Counted from the stretch's first letter, positions 27,339 through 37,295 are shown. The stretch: DNA of 64,000 bases from Nostoc cf. commune SO-36 (GCF_023734775.1 NZ_AP025732.1:1866501-1930500), one strand, 5' to 3'. Notes: a model not told the origin generated them from the sequence alone. Translations and numbers: made by a program.

Positions 27339-28913
27339 ATGGAACTTATGGATGGTACGCGCCTACTAGAAAATCGGTACAGACGGCGGAGTTTTTTGTT
27401 GGGTGCAGGATTCTTAACGGGGTTAACAATAGCCAGCCAATGGCATCCAGTATTGGCTAACTCAAGATTTTCTGGGTATCCGTTCAGTCTTGGTGTTGCA
27501 TCGGGTGATCCTTTGCCGGATGGTGTTGTTATCTGGACACGACTGGCTCCAAATCCACTCTCTGGAGGTGGAATGCCATTGGTAAATGTTCCAGTGCGGT
27601 GGCAAATTGCCCTTGATGAAAACATGAGACAGGTGGTGCGTCGAGGAACAGTACTGGCAACACCAGAGTTAGGACACTCAGTCCACGTTGATGTGCGTGG
27701 GCTAGACCCTGACCGTTGGTACTGGTATCAATTTCAAGCGGGTAGGGAAGCTAGCCCGATTGGACGGACTCGCACAGCACCGGCATTTTATGGCCCGGTT
27801 TCACAACTGAACTTTGCTTTTGTCTCCTGTCAAGACTGGCAAAATGGCTACTATACGGCTTATCGGCATTTGGCTGAGGAAAACCTCGACCTTGTAGTTC
27901 ATTTAGGTGATTACATTTATGAATATGGGCCCCAATCTGGTGGGCCACGCCAGCATAATAGTCCAGAAATCATTACGCTTGACGACTACCGTAATCGCTA
28001 CGCCCTCTACAGAACAGACTCAAATCTCCGAGCTGCTCATGAGGCTTTTCCGTGGATTGTTACTTGGGATGATCATGAAGTTGACAATAACTACGCCAAC
28101 TTAATCCCCGAAGATAATCAAACTCAAGAGGCTTTCAGGAAACGGCGAGCCAATGCTTACCAGGCTTACTACGAACACATGCCTCTACGTCGGTCTTTAT
28201 TGCCTAAAGGCCCAGACCTGCTGCTTTATCGGCGGTTGACTTTTGGTAATTTAGCTGAGTTCAATGTCCTAGACACCAGACAATACCGCACTAATCAACC
28301 TTGTGATGATGGACTAAAGCCGCGCTGCCCCGAAGCTTTTGATACAAATGCTACCATGACCGGCTCAGAACAAGAGCAGTGGCTACGAAAAGGGTTAGAT
28401 CAGTCGCGATCGCGCTGGAATGTGATTGCTCAACAGACGATGCTAGCCGAGTACAATTTCAATAGTAATGAAGGCGTAGGTGTGTTCAATGTGGATCAGT
28501 GGGACGGCTACGTGGCTGCACGTAATCGACTCTTGAGTTTTCTAAACCAGCGTCAACCCTCTAATCCAGTGGTGATTACCGGAGATATTCATTCTAGTTG
28601 GGTACATGACCTGAAGCTTGATTTTAATAATCCAAACTCACCGACAGTAGGCACTGAGTTTGTAGGAACCTCAATTACCTCTGATTTTCCCACCCAATTC
28701 ATCGCCCCAGTTCAAGCTGCCCTACCCAACAATCCCCATACTAAGTTTTTTGATGGTGCTTTTCGAGGATATGTTCGGTGTAAGCTTACCCCCCAAAGCT
28801 GGCAAAGTGACTACCGCGTTGTCTCAAGCATCGTTGACTTGAATGCCTCTGTCAAAACCCTAGCTTCGTTTGTAGTTAAAAATGGACAACCAGGAGCTAT
28901 GCGTTTGAGTTAA
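27339..28913 (+). CDS. phoD: PhoD-family alkaline phosphatase/phosphodiesterase, Tat-exported
   Basis: The protein (about 524 residues) hydrolyses phosphate esters in the periplasm or outside the cell using Ca/Fe-type metals. Its N-terminus has a twin-arginine signal (RRRSFLLGAGFLTGL) and then the PhoD N-terminal Ig-like domain (SLGVASGDPLPDGVVIWTRL). The metallophosphatase motifs follow in order: FVSCQDW, HLGDYIYEYG, WDDHEVDNNY, VLDTRQYR and ITGDIHSSW. ATG at 27339 is preferred to the GTG two codons earlier. A predicted Pho box lies upstream, so induction by phosphate limitation is expected. Confidence 0.93.
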   Translation: MELMDGTRLLENRYRRRSFLLGAGFLTGLTIASQWHPVLANSRFSGYPFSLGVASGDPLPDGVVIWTRLAPNPLSGGGMPLVNVPVRWQIALDENMRQVVRRGTVLATPELGHSVHVDVRGLDPDRWYWYQFQAGREASPIGRTRTAPAFYGPVSQLNFAFVSCQDWQNGYYTAYRHLAEENLDLVVHLGDYIYEYGPQSGGPRQHNSPEIITLDDYRNRYALYRTDSNLRAAHEAFPWIVTWDDHEVDNNYANLIPEDNQTQEAFRKRRANAYQAYYEHMPLRRSLLPKGPDLLLYRRLTFGNLAEFNVLDTRQYRTNQPCDDGLKPRCPEAFDTNATMTGSEQEQWLRKGLDQSRSRWNVIAQQTMLAEYNFNSNEGVGVFNVDQWDGYVAARNRLLSFLNQRQPSNPVVITGDIHSSWVHDLKLDFNNPNSPTVGTEFVGTSITSDFPTQFIAPVQAALPNNPHTKFFDGAFRGYVRCKLTPQSWQSDYRVVSSIVDLNASVKTLASFVVKNGQPGAMRLS

Positions 28914-28940
28914 GGATTTTTGGTATTAATCTCGGTATTG

Positions 28941-28968
28941 TAAGAGACGCGAAATGTTGCGTCTCTAC
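28941..28968. repeat. Palindromic repeat (AGAGACGC family)
   Basis: Arms AGAGACGC and GCGTCTCT with an 8-base loop lie 28 bp after the phoD stop. It could terminate phoD and belongs to the palindrome family found elsewhere in the window. Confidence 0.65.
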
Positions 28969-29185
28969 AGAGGATTTCGGATTTAACTGAACCGTATTGC
29001 AACCAGTAGCAGATTTACAGCGCTTCCCGCTATTATGCAATACAGTTTTTCTTATTGCCTCTCTCCTAACATAGCTTTTAGCTTTGAGGATGTACCTCAT
29101 AGCTGCCGGAAGTGCTGTAAGTTAAGCGAATCTCGCCAGTAATCAAACAAACCCCCCAGATTCTATTTGAGGGGTTTCAATATAC

Positions 29186-29271
29186 TTAGGACTTACGCAA
29201 AATTATGAAAAAACGAACCGCAAAGGACACGAAGTAATAAGAGTTTGAGAGAGTTTTTGCGTAAGTCCTAA
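29186..29271. mobile_element. 86-bp MITE with perfect 17-bp inverted ends
   Basis: Ends TTAGGACTTACGCAAAA and its exact complement enclose about 50 bp with no coding content. A TAC trinucleotide flanks both sides, consistent with a 3-bp target duplication. Part of the same end (TAGGACTTACGC) recurs near 59186, before the insertion sequence. The rest of 28970-29832 holds no supported gene. Confidence 0.65.
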
Positions 29272-29832
29272 TACTATTAAAAAAGTACTAAATATGATTT
29301 CGACTATTAGTACACCCGAATTGAAATGCTGTTATCACGCGTTTTTCTGGCGTTAGGTATTATCTAAGTTTCCGAAACTGCAAGAGCCTTACAAAGCAGA
29401 GAATATAGGTAGTTCAGGAGTAGTATAGACTATTTAAGCCCCAAGCGATCGCCTGCTAAAGATTAAACTGAATCAATCTTCCTAAAGAATTATTTTGCTT
29501 TTCTTTGCAATACTTAACTAACTTGTAATTAAAATAAAGTGAACATAGATTAAAAATAATAACTAACATCATAATTTATTAAGTTATTCAGGTTAAATTG
29601 AGAGTATGCTTAATAATTGAAATTTAGTTGAGAATTTAAGTAACTAGGTGCAAATAAACTTAAATATTTGTTGATTTTTTTGTATTTTGTCATCTATTTG
29701 AGTGTTAAATACTAAAAAACAAAGTTTATTAGTGCCAACTTACTAACTAGGTTGTCAAACAAGGTGGTGAAAATCCAACCTGAGCCAAGTAATAACAGTG
29801 AAAAAAAGTAAACTTAACAAAAATTACGCAAG

Positions 29833-30684
29833 ATGATAGAAAAAATTTTGTTGGCTGTATCGGGATTGGGACACGCAGAAGAAATGCTCAAAACCCTGAG
29901 AGAAATTCCTTCAATTCAATCTGCAAAAGTGACAATTTTGCATGTTGTTCAGGCGCAAAATACTGCTGCTACCATGACAGCTAAATGGGAAAATGGCGGT
30001 AAAATTTTAGCTAATGCCATTCAAATTTTGAACTTAGATCCTAGCCAAGTTTCTTCAATTTTGCGTGAAGGCGACCCGAAAGATGTAGTTTGCCAAGTAG
30101 CTGATGAAATCGACGCTGACTTGATTATTATGGGTTCACGCGGACTGAAGCGGCTGCAATCCATTTTATCGAACTCAGTCAGTCAGTATGTTTTCCAGCT
30201 ATCTTCTCGCCCAATGTTGCTGGTAAAAGATGATATTTATGTCAAAAGAATTAAGCGCATTATGGTGGCAATAGACAACTCTGATTCAGCAAAGAACTGT
30301 TTGAAACTGGCGCTGTTTCTACTGCGAGATATTCAGGGCGGCGAGTTAATTTTGGCAAATATTACCACAAATTTAGGTGGAAAAAAATCGGAAATCACTG
30401 AAGTTAGTTCAAACAAAAATCCAGTTTTAGCAGCCGCAGTTGCAGAAGCTCAAAAACAGGGCATTCAATCTCGTTCTTATATCAGCAGTGGCAAACCTGG
30501 TGAAGAAATTTGTCGGTTGGCAGAGGAGTTGAATATAGACTTATTATTACTCGGTTCCCCAGATCGTCGCCCATCCATCGCTAAGACTTTTGTTGATATA
30601 GACCGACTTGTAGGCTCTTCGTTATCTGACTATGTTCGAGTCAATGCCACTTGTCCGGTATTATTGGCGCGAACAATCGCTTAA
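29833..30684 (+). CDS. Universal stress protein with two UspA domains
   Basis: The 283-residue protein is a tandem of two Usp domains (about 1-135 and 146-283). Each begins with an IMVAIDNSDSA- or ILLAVSGLGHA-type strand and ends with a nucleotide-binding-like loop: IIMGSRGLKRLQSILSNS in the first, LLLGSPDRRPSIAKTF in the second. The second loop lacks the regular G-x2-G spacing, so only the first domain is likely to bind ATP. Usp proteins respond to starvation and stress. The long AT-rich upstream region may hold its promoter. Confidence 0.85.
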   Translation: MIEKILLAVSGLGHAEEMLKTLREIPSIQSAKVTILHVVQAQNTAATMTAKWENGGKILANAIQILNLDPSQVSSILREGDPKDVVCQVADEIDADLIIMGSRGLKRLQSILSNSVSQYVFQLSSRPMLLVKDDIYVKRIKRIMVAIDNSDSAKNCLKLALFLLRDIQGGELILANITTNLGGKKSEITEVSSNKNPVLAAAVAEAQKQGIQSRSYISSGKPGEEICRLAEELNIDLLLLGSPDRRPSIAKTFVDIDRLVGSSLSDYVRVNATCPVLLARTIA

Positions 30685-30711
30685 TGTTACGTAATGTAAA
30701 ATCAATTAGGA

Positions 30712-30770
30712 AAGTGAAACCCAATAAATGCCCGAAAATAAATGTTGGGTTTCGTTCCTCAAAGGCCACT
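30712..30770. repeat. Dispersed repeat with GGGTTTCGTTCCTC
   Basis: Contains GAAACCCAA and TTGGGTTTCGTTCCTC in opposite orientation. The motif reappears inverted near 61000, so it is a dispersed repeat of this genome rather than a gene-specific signal. Confidence 0.5.
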
Positions 30771-30920
30771 TGCTTGCGGGAACGCTAAAAGCAAGTCGGG
30801 AAAACACAATGGTGCAGTGGCTCCCCAGCTTAGGCAGTCTAAAGTTTTTAGGTCTAACTGAAGCATATTGGACTATAAACCTTTAATTATTTACCTCCAC
30901 TTACTTAGTAGTTGATAAAT

Positions 30921-30950
30921 AAAAACCCCTACACCAATAGTGCAGGGGTT
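30921..30950 (-). terminator. Terminator after psbM
   Basis: Read on the minus strand, AACCCCTGCAC and GTGTAGGGGTT form a stem closed by a short loop and run into TTTTTATTT. It begins just past the psbM stop codon and can also serve the convergent Usp gene. Confidence 0.75.
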
Positions 30951-30971
30951 ATTTATTTTATACACAAACTC

Positions 30972-31088
30972 TTAATTATCTTTTCCACCTTCGCGGCTTG
31001 CAGTTTGGATGTACAGAATTAGTAAAAACACAGTGGGGACTAGTACGAACAAAATGCTCGCTACGAACCCCAGGTCATTAACTTGCAT
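30972..31088 (-). CDS. psbM: Photosystem II reaction centre protein M
   Basis: A 38-residue single-helix protein, [19 protein letters not shown] then [18 protein letters not shown], which matches PsbM throughout. PsbM lies at the dimer interface of photosystem II. The gene is too short for most gene finders. A terminator follows, and the ferredoxin gene lies 160 bp upstream on the same strand. Confidence 0.97.
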   Translation of the reverse strand: MQVNDLGFVASILFVLVPTVFLLILYIQTASREGGKDN

Positions 31089-31247
31089 GGCAAGAAAACC
31101 TCTCTTAAATTTCCAGTCAACAAGATTAGGATAGCATCATCGACGACACAGTTATACCAATTCAAAATTCAAAATTAGGAAACTTAATTTTGGTAAGTAT
31201 TTTGACTGCTGACTGGATACAAATTCAGGCAATGGCGATTTAAGAAC

Positions 31248-31544
31248 TTAAGGCTTTGTGACTACACTGACTGAGCCATTCACTAAAGTTTGGCAGGCAA
31301 GGCGATAATTTTCTGGCTTTTTCTTGAATTTCCGATTTTCTACGTCTGTGCGGGGGGAAAGATTCTCTAGCCCTTCGACTATCTCGACAACGCAAGTACC
31401 ACATTGACCATTACCACCGCAATTGGTCATTTTGCCAATGAATGTATATATATCAATGTCATTTTGCATCGCTTTGAGTCGGAGATTTGCACCATCTGCC
31501 GCCACTACTTCTTTATTCTCTTTAACGAATTTGATATTACCCAT
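31248..31544 (-). CDS. Plant-type [2Fe-2S] ferredoxin-like protein
   Basis: The 98-residue protein has the [2Fe-2S] ligand set C-x5-C-x2-C in [11 protein letters not shown] and a fourth Cys in LACQT. The loop differs from photosynthetic PetF (CRAGACSTC), so it is a divergent ferredoxin rather than the main electron acceptor of photosystem I. ATG at 31544 is preceded by an excellent GGAGGGA; the earlier TTG is not needed. It lies between psbM and psbK on the same strand. Confidence 0.88.
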   Translation of the reverse strand: MGNIKFVKENKEVVAADGANLRLKAMQNDIDIYTFIGKMTNCGGNGQCGTCVVEIVEGLENLSPRTDVENRKFKKKPENYRLACQTLVNGSVSVVTKP

Positions 31545-31676
31545 AACTGATCCCTCCTTGACTCTAAGCTTGGCTTTCAAGGCTTCATATTGACATGGCT
31601 TGATTCACATCTTAGTTATTATATTAAATCATTACAAAATATTAATAAATATTAACTTTATCAAATATAGCGCCAC

Positions 31677-31707
31677 AAAAAAATAGAACAGGCATAGTAC
31701 CTGTCCT
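31677..31707 (-). terminator. Terminator after psbK
   Basis: On the minus strand AGGACAGG and CCTGTTCT form a stem around a 7-base loop and are followed by seven T residues after two bases. It begins about 23 bp beyond the psbK stop codon. Confidence 0.75.
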
Positions 31708-31729
31708 ATAAATTGAAAAATAGATTAAC

Positions 31730-31867
31730 TTACCTAAATCCCACAGCTGCTTGCCAAACAAAAGCAAGCAACAAGAAGAATACGGGGATGACTGGGAGAA
31801 CGTCTACCAAGGGATCAAAGATTTGGTAAGCTTCAGGCAGTTTTGCTAATAAAAGTGCTGCTTCCAT
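31730..31867 (-). CDS. psbK: Photosystem II reaction centre protein K
   Basis: A 45-residue protein beginning [19 protein letters not shown], with the mature single helix [23 protein letters not shown]. PsbK binds near CP43 in photosystem II; the N-terminal part is normally removed. The tgt gene is directly upstream on the same strand, a common arrangement in cyanobacteria. Confidence 0.97.
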
Positions 31868-31945
31868 GTTTGTTTAAATCCAACTATCCAACAAAGCATT
31901 CATAATTGAGAAGTATCTTAACATGGTTTGGGTGTTGGTCATTCG

Positions 31946-33124
<1,179 letters not shown>

Positions 33125-33282
33125 CTATAAACACTAACTAAAGAACTATTAAGACAGAATCACTAAAAGCCTACCCTATTACCTGGAATGGCGGAAGTGA
33201 TTAAGATAAGCAGATCAATCAGTACGTTCTGTAAAATAACAAATAGCAGTAGTACAACTTACCCCTCGTAAGGAAACCTTAA

Positions 33283-33846
33283 ATGGTACAGATCCCTGCT
33301 AAAACCCTGACTCTAAGTGAATTTCTTGATCTGCCAGAGACAGAACCTGCCAGTGAATACATTGATGGGCATATCATCCAAAAACCGATGCCGCAAGGAG
33401 AACACAGCGTAATTCAGACCGAGTTAGCACCTGCAATTAACTTCGTTGTAAAACCCAAACAGATTGCACGAGCATTCTGTGAGCTTCGCTGTAGCTTTGG
33501 CAATCGCTCAATTGTGCCTGACATTTCTGTGTTTGCGTGGGATAGAATTCCCCGCAAAGAAAATGGTGGGGTTGCGAATGTCTTCTCAATTGCGCCAGAT
33601 TGGACAATTGAAATTCTATCTCCCGATCAAAGTCAAACTAAAGTTATCAAAAATATTCTGCATTGCCTAAAGCATGGAACTCAGATGGGATGGCTGATTG
33701 ATCCTAAAGAACAATCTGTGTTTGTTTACTTGCCAGATCAACCAACCACTTTTTACGAAGAACTAGGAACACAGTTACCAGTGCCAGAATTTGCTAAAGA
33801 TTTCAACCTGACAGTAGGAGGTTTATTTAGCTGGTTGCTGGAGTGA
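33283..33846 (+). CDS. Uma2-family (DUF820) putative endonuclease
   Basis: The 187-residue protein has the PD-(D/E)xK-type fold of Uma2 proteins: EYIDGHIIQKPMPQGEHS, CELRCSFGNRSIVPDISVF and WTIEILSPDQSQTKVIKNI. The Asp of VPDIS and the Glu of IEILS are the likely catalytic pair. Uma2 proteins are greatly expanded in cyanobacteria; substrate and role remain unclear. The start codon is ATG with a weak AAGGAAA upstream. It opens the cluster of defence-type genes. Confidence 0.88.
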   Translation: MVQIPAKTLTLSEFLDLPETEPASEYIDGHIIQKPMPQGEHSVIQTELAPAINFVVKPKQIARAFCELRCSFGNRSIVPDISVFAWDRIPRKENGGVANVFSIAPDWTIEILSPDQSQTKVIKNILHCLKHGTQMGWLIDPKEQSVFVYLPDQPTTFYEELGTQLPVPEFAKDFNLTVGGLFSWLLE

Positions 33847-33912
33847 CTGTTTTTGAATGATCGCTAGCTTGAGTGATCGCTCTACCTATTTCAGAGAGAT
33901 TATATTGCTTAC

Positions 33913-34407
33913 TCAACCTTCATTTACCATATCTAAAATCTGATTGTATAAGGCTGGAGAGACTCTAAACTCTGATGTAGTAATCAAGGCATCCATCAAC
34001 GGTTTGACAGCAACAATGAGATTTTGGTGTTTTGCCTCAATCAAAATACCCAGCAATCCAGTAATCCTCAACCCCAGGCGATTGGCTTCTGCTCGACCTC
34101 TACGCTCATCAATCAATAGTAAATCAGCATCTAGTTCTAAGGCGAGGGCGATCGCCTCAGACTCTCCAGCGTCTAATCTGACCTCATATCGAAGGCGTTC
34201 AACAATCTCACGGCTTGCAACTTGTCGAACTTTCAGCCAAGAAGCAGTTTGAACTTCAGAGGTTCCCGGAACGGGAGGATCGATATCGGTAAGCTCACAA
34301 TATACAGCTTCTGGAATGGTGACTTGAGTGTAAAGTTGAGGCAGAAGTTGCAAGTGTTGAATTGCTGCCAAATTTGTGATTGCCGACGTATCGCTGATAA
34401 CAATCAA
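33913..34407 (-). CDS. DUF3368 PIN-domain toxin
   Basis: The 164-residue PIN-type nuclease has acidic sites D6 (SDTSAITNL), E38 (YCELTD), D98/E99-type residues in LLLIDERRGR and an LGLRITGLLGILIEAK block typical of DUF3368. It overlaps the UPF0175 antitoxin by four bases and uses a TTG start, which fits translational coupling and lower toxin output. It would cleave RNA unless bound by the antitoxin. The gene is intact. Confidence 0.85.
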   Translation of the reverse strand: MIVISDTSAITNLAAIQHLQLLPQLYTQVTIPEAVYCELTDIDPPVPGTSEVQTASWLKVRQVASREIVERLRYEVRLDAGESEAIALALELDADLLLIDERRGRAEANRLGLRITGLLGILIEAKHQNLIVAVKPLMDALITTSEFRVSPALYNQILDMVNEG

Positions 34408-34652
34408 AGCCTTCCAAGCTCTCGCAGATTTTTCAAATCTAATTCAAAGTCCTCTACTTCATAGGAGTAGAGAGGGATTTTTCGCTGCTTGAGGATTTGG
34501 CGAAAGGTATTGGGTTGCATATCCGCTAGCTGACTGGCGTAGCCTATCGTTAACCGTCCTGTCTGGAATAGGAACAGCGCAATTTCTTGACAAAACTCGC
34601 TTGGGGTAAGCTGAGATGCTTGTAGAATTTCGTCTGAGATTACAACACTCAT
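34404..34652 (-). CDS. UPF0175-family antitoxin
   Basis: The 82-residue protein has the UPF0175 pattern: LTPSEFCQEIALFLFQTGRLTIGYASQLADM followed by a helix-turn-helix-like FRQILKQRKIPLY and YEVEDFELDLKNL. It pairs with the DUF3368 toxin and probably represses its own promoter. Three iterated 15-bp units directly before the start codon are good candidates for its operator. Written from ATG. Confidence 0.85.
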   Translation of the reverse strand: MSVVISDEILQASQLTPSEFCQEIALFLFQTGRLTIGYASQLADMQPNTFRQILKQRKIPLYSYEVEDFELDLKNLRELGRL

Positions 34653-34658
34653 AACAAG

Positions 34659-34708
34659 GCTAATTTACCGATTACAAGGCTAATTTACCGATTGCTAATT
34701 TACCGATT
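34659..34708 (-). promoter_or_regulatory. Three 15-bp iterons before the antitoxin gene
   Basis: GCTAATTTACCGATT occurs three times (34659-34673, 34679-34693, 34694-34708), with a 5-base gap between the first two and none between the last two. They begin 7 bp upstream of the antitoxin start and overlap the likely promoter, so they may be operator sites for autoregulation. They could also be a recent slippage product. Confidence 0.55.
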
Positions 34709-34796
34709 ATATCTTTAGGGTAGCCCAAGAAACCTTAAACTACGTTAAGGTGCAGTAAGTTTGTTAGACTGCGATCGCTTTGATTAGCCTGCACTG

Positions 34797-35135
34797 TTAA
34801 TCTCCTCTGATTTCGACTAACGCTTCACCAGATCGCAAAAGCTCTAATGCTTCTGGTAATGTTGAATTCAGAATCTCTTTCAACCGGGCATTTGACGTAT
34901 TACCACACGTCAACCAGATAACCTGTGGTGGACTTCCAAAACGATCAACTAATATCAGCAAAGTCACTATCTTTGGTGATGAAGATAACTCCTCTAGCCC
35001 TTGCTGCCTCAAAATCTCAGGATCTTCGGCATCTCTGAGCCCAACATCACGCAAAGCTAATGCCGTTATGCCGAATGTGATAGTGATCCAAGTTGCAATT
35101 GCAGGTGACAGATGTGCATCTACCCAGATCGTCAT
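34797..35135 (-). CDS. DUF5615 PIN-like toxin with two compensating frameshifts
   Basis: The 112-residue frame begins with the DUF5615 core MTIWVDAHLSPAIATWI and ends with VDRFGSPPQVIWLTCGNTS. Its centre (about residues 42-61) is nonsense, while another frame of the same DNA reads FEAARARGVIFITKDSDFAD, the catalytic segment expected here. One base is therefore missing near 35011-35014 and one is extra near 34955-34960. As written, the active-site KDSDF is lost. It overlaps the DUF433 gene by ATGA, so it was built as a toxin-antitoxin pair. Confidence 0.8.
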   Translation of the reverse strand: MTIWVDAHLSPAIATWITITFGITALALRDVGLRDAEDPEILRQQGLEELSSSPKIVTLLILVDRFGSPPQVIWLTCGNTSNARLKEILNSTLPEALELLRSGEALVEIRGD

Positions 35136-35356
35136 GCAACCAAAACGGGATGATTGAGCTTACGTGAAGCGTACACAAGTGCTGCTTTCAGATCATCCGC
35201 TTCTAAATCGGGCATTTCTTCTAGAATTTGTTCGGCACTCAGTCCAGCCGCAAACAAGTCGAGTACATCTGATACCCGAATTCTCATGCCCCGGATACAG
35301 GGACGACCACCACACTGTTTGGGATTAACTGTAATTCTTCCAAGTAAGTCTGACAT
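35132..35356 (-). CDS. DUF433 antitoxin
   Basis: The 74-residue protein matches DUF433: GRITVNPKQCGGRPCIRGMRIRVSDVLDLFAAGLS then QILEEMPDLEADDLKAALVYA. DUF433 is a winged-helix DNA-binding domain that accompanies DUF5615 toxins. It overlaps its partner by four bases. It is intact, so if the toxin is truly broken this antitoxin may be an orphan. Confidence 0.88.
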   Translation of the reverse strand: MSDLLGRITVNPKQCGGRPCIRGMRIRVSDVLDLFAAGLSAEQILEEMPDLEADDLKAALVYASRKLNHPVLVA

Positions 35357-35496
35357 AATGAATGATTGCTCTAACTTTCATGCTTTGTCTGCATTCTTCT
35401 TTCTAAGCATAATGATAATGGGAGGATTGCGATCGCGAAGTCCTAGCTTTGTCAGTTCCCTGATCGCTAAAACAGTTTTGAGCTAATGTCTATAAG

Positions 35497-36969
35497 TTAT
35501 TTAACTGGATAACTATGCACAAAAGTATTAACATCTTCGATTAATTCCCAAGCTTCTTCTTTTGACGGTGGATTGGAGACTGAATGACTACAACGATTAC
35601 GAATATCACCCATAACTTGAATGCGACGATGTTGCGTTTGGTCGTATATCTGTGCAGCCTTCAAAGCATCATTCAACGGATTGATTGTATCGCCACGCGT
35701 TAAGATTGGAGGGTTCTGGATAGCGCACAATGCTTTCAAATGATGTTCAAGAATTACACCAGCTCTTGCGCCAGCCGCAGGAAAATAACCTGCTCTAAAG
35801 AGTGCTTTCGCTTCAAACAAAAGCTCACCTGCTATTCCTGATGTGACAGGCTCATTCAATATCTCTTGAACAACCGTCTTGAATCCAAACCATCGTGTTT
35901 TTGTAGCTTCAGTGCCTGCTGGACGACGCGATATTGCAAGGCGAACTTGTGGATTGGTTGCAAGATAGAACTTGTAAGCCTCACAAATAGGCTTCGCTAA
36001 AGCTTGAACTTTTGTGGGTGAACAGCCAATTAAGGCAGAAGCCTGGATATCTAGGGCAGAAATTGAAAATTCCTTTTCCCATTTTCCTACATCTTGTGGT
36101 GAGTCATCATCAACAGAATATAGCCGTCCTCCATACTCACCAAATACGCTGTAGACATTCTGCATTGTCTGTCGGAATACTGCTCCAAGTTCAGAGACTT
36201 GAGCTTGTTCCTTGGGAGCATACTTGCCCATGTAGTCATTTAGGAATCGCTTTAGATTGCCTCCGTAATAATCAATTCTATTTGCAAATGAGAAAAAGCG
36301 TAGAATCATTTCACGCTCAATAAAACGTGACCCCGGTAAGTTAGCTCCTTTGATCTTACGCCAATTGGGATCTCGTTCTAATTCAGCAAGCAAATCACAG
36401 AATAGGCCTCGATAAACGCAGTTCCGGATTTCTTGCTCGTTTAATGCCATTGCGCCACGATTCAATCTCTCAAAAATTTCGTAACGCAAATCTTGATTAG
36501 TACCCGCATCAATAACGATGCTACGAATTGGAGCGTCAATAATTTTTTCTTGGTCTTGATCAGAAAGTTCCTGGAAAAGCTTGCCGTTGAGGCTACTGAG
36601 CTTCTGAAGCTTTTGAAGCTTAAATTTATTTGTAACAAATAGAATCAACGTTGTTAAACGCTGCTGCCCATCAACCACCTCAATTTTACCTGTGTTGAGG
36701 CGGACAAAATACAGTGGTGGAACTGGTATTTGCAATAACAGCGATTCTATCAATCGTGATGGTAATTCAGGCTTTTGCTCCCAAACGTACTCACGTTGAT
36801 AATGAGGCTGTAAATCAATTTGTCCTCGCTCATACTTATCGCGCAGAGTCGAAATTGTCCAGTCATGAGGTTGGCTTGAAACAGGCCGAGCGTCGGGTGT
36901 ATCAACGACTTCTTCAACTTCGGGTTCAAGCTCTGCATAAGACTCGTCTCTGTGGTAGGTATTTGTCAT
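35497..36969 (-). CDS. DUF262 protein with a C-terminal HEPN-type motif
   Basis: The 490-residue protein starts with a DUF262 (GmrS/ParB-like) domain: QPHYQREYVW (54-63) and the DGQQRLTTL motif (100-108), which in GmrSD-type systems bind and hydrolyse nucleotides. No DUF1524 HNH nuclease follows. Instead the C-terminus (about 370-490) is a helical HEPN-like region, AGYFPAAGARAGVILEHHLKALC, ending with RNRCSH (457-462), which fits the R-N-x3-H signature of HEPN ribonucleases. I infer an NTP-controlled RNase. It sits next to toxin-antitoxin pairs. No partner gene is evident. Confidence 0.8.
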   Translation of the reverse strand: MTNTYHRDESYAELEPEVEEVVDTPDARPVSSQPHDWTISTLRDKYERGQIDLQPHYQREYVWEQKPELPSRLIESLLLQIPVPPLYFVRLNTGKIEVVDGQQRLTTLILFVTNKFKLQKLQKLSSLNGKLFQELSDQDQEKIIDAPIRSIVIDAGTNQDLRYEIFERLNRGAMALNEQEIRNCVYRGLFCDLLAELERDPNWRKIKGANLPGSRFIEREMILRFFSFANRIDYYGGNLKRFLNDYMGKYAPKEQAQVSELGAVFRQTMQNVYSVFGEYGGRLYSVDDDSPQDVGKWEKEFSISALDIQASALIGCSPTKVQALAKPICEAYKFYLATNPQVRLAISRRPAGTEATKTRWFGFKTVVQEILNEPVTSGIAGELLFEAKALFRAGYFPAAGARAGVILEHHLKALCAIQNPPILTRGDTINPLNDALKAAQIYDQTQHRRIQVMGDIRNRCSHSVSNPPSKEEAWELIEDVNTFVHSYPVK

Positions 36970-37295
36970 TTTGCTCTAAACTTTGCGCTTTAAAATCCCA
37001 TTTCTATCAATGCAATGATAAGGTTGTTCAACTGCACACCCTATCAATACTTTTACGGTGCTTTATTTTGAACACCTATAGCTAATTTGGAAACTACACC
37101 CAAAAGATAATACGAAGCAGCCTAACTATTTATTCAATTGAATAGTGTTATGCAGCACTGGCTCTGCTAAGTAGTATACCGTGCTTGGCTATTTAATACA
37201 TCACATTTTGTTACTTTCACTCGTTGTACACTCTAGTATGTTTCAATTTGTAGTTTTTACTGTCGATATAAGGCAAGGTTCTTGTCCTTATACCC
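36970..37295. other. Intergenic region
   Basis: Contains the upstream region of the DUF262 gene and the 3' flank of aat. No gene, repeat or clear promoter could be supported. Confidence 0.4.

Noticed and set aside
33944..34464. Rightward frames over the DUF3368/UPF0175 pair
   Set aside because: They are antisense shadows of well-supported genes.
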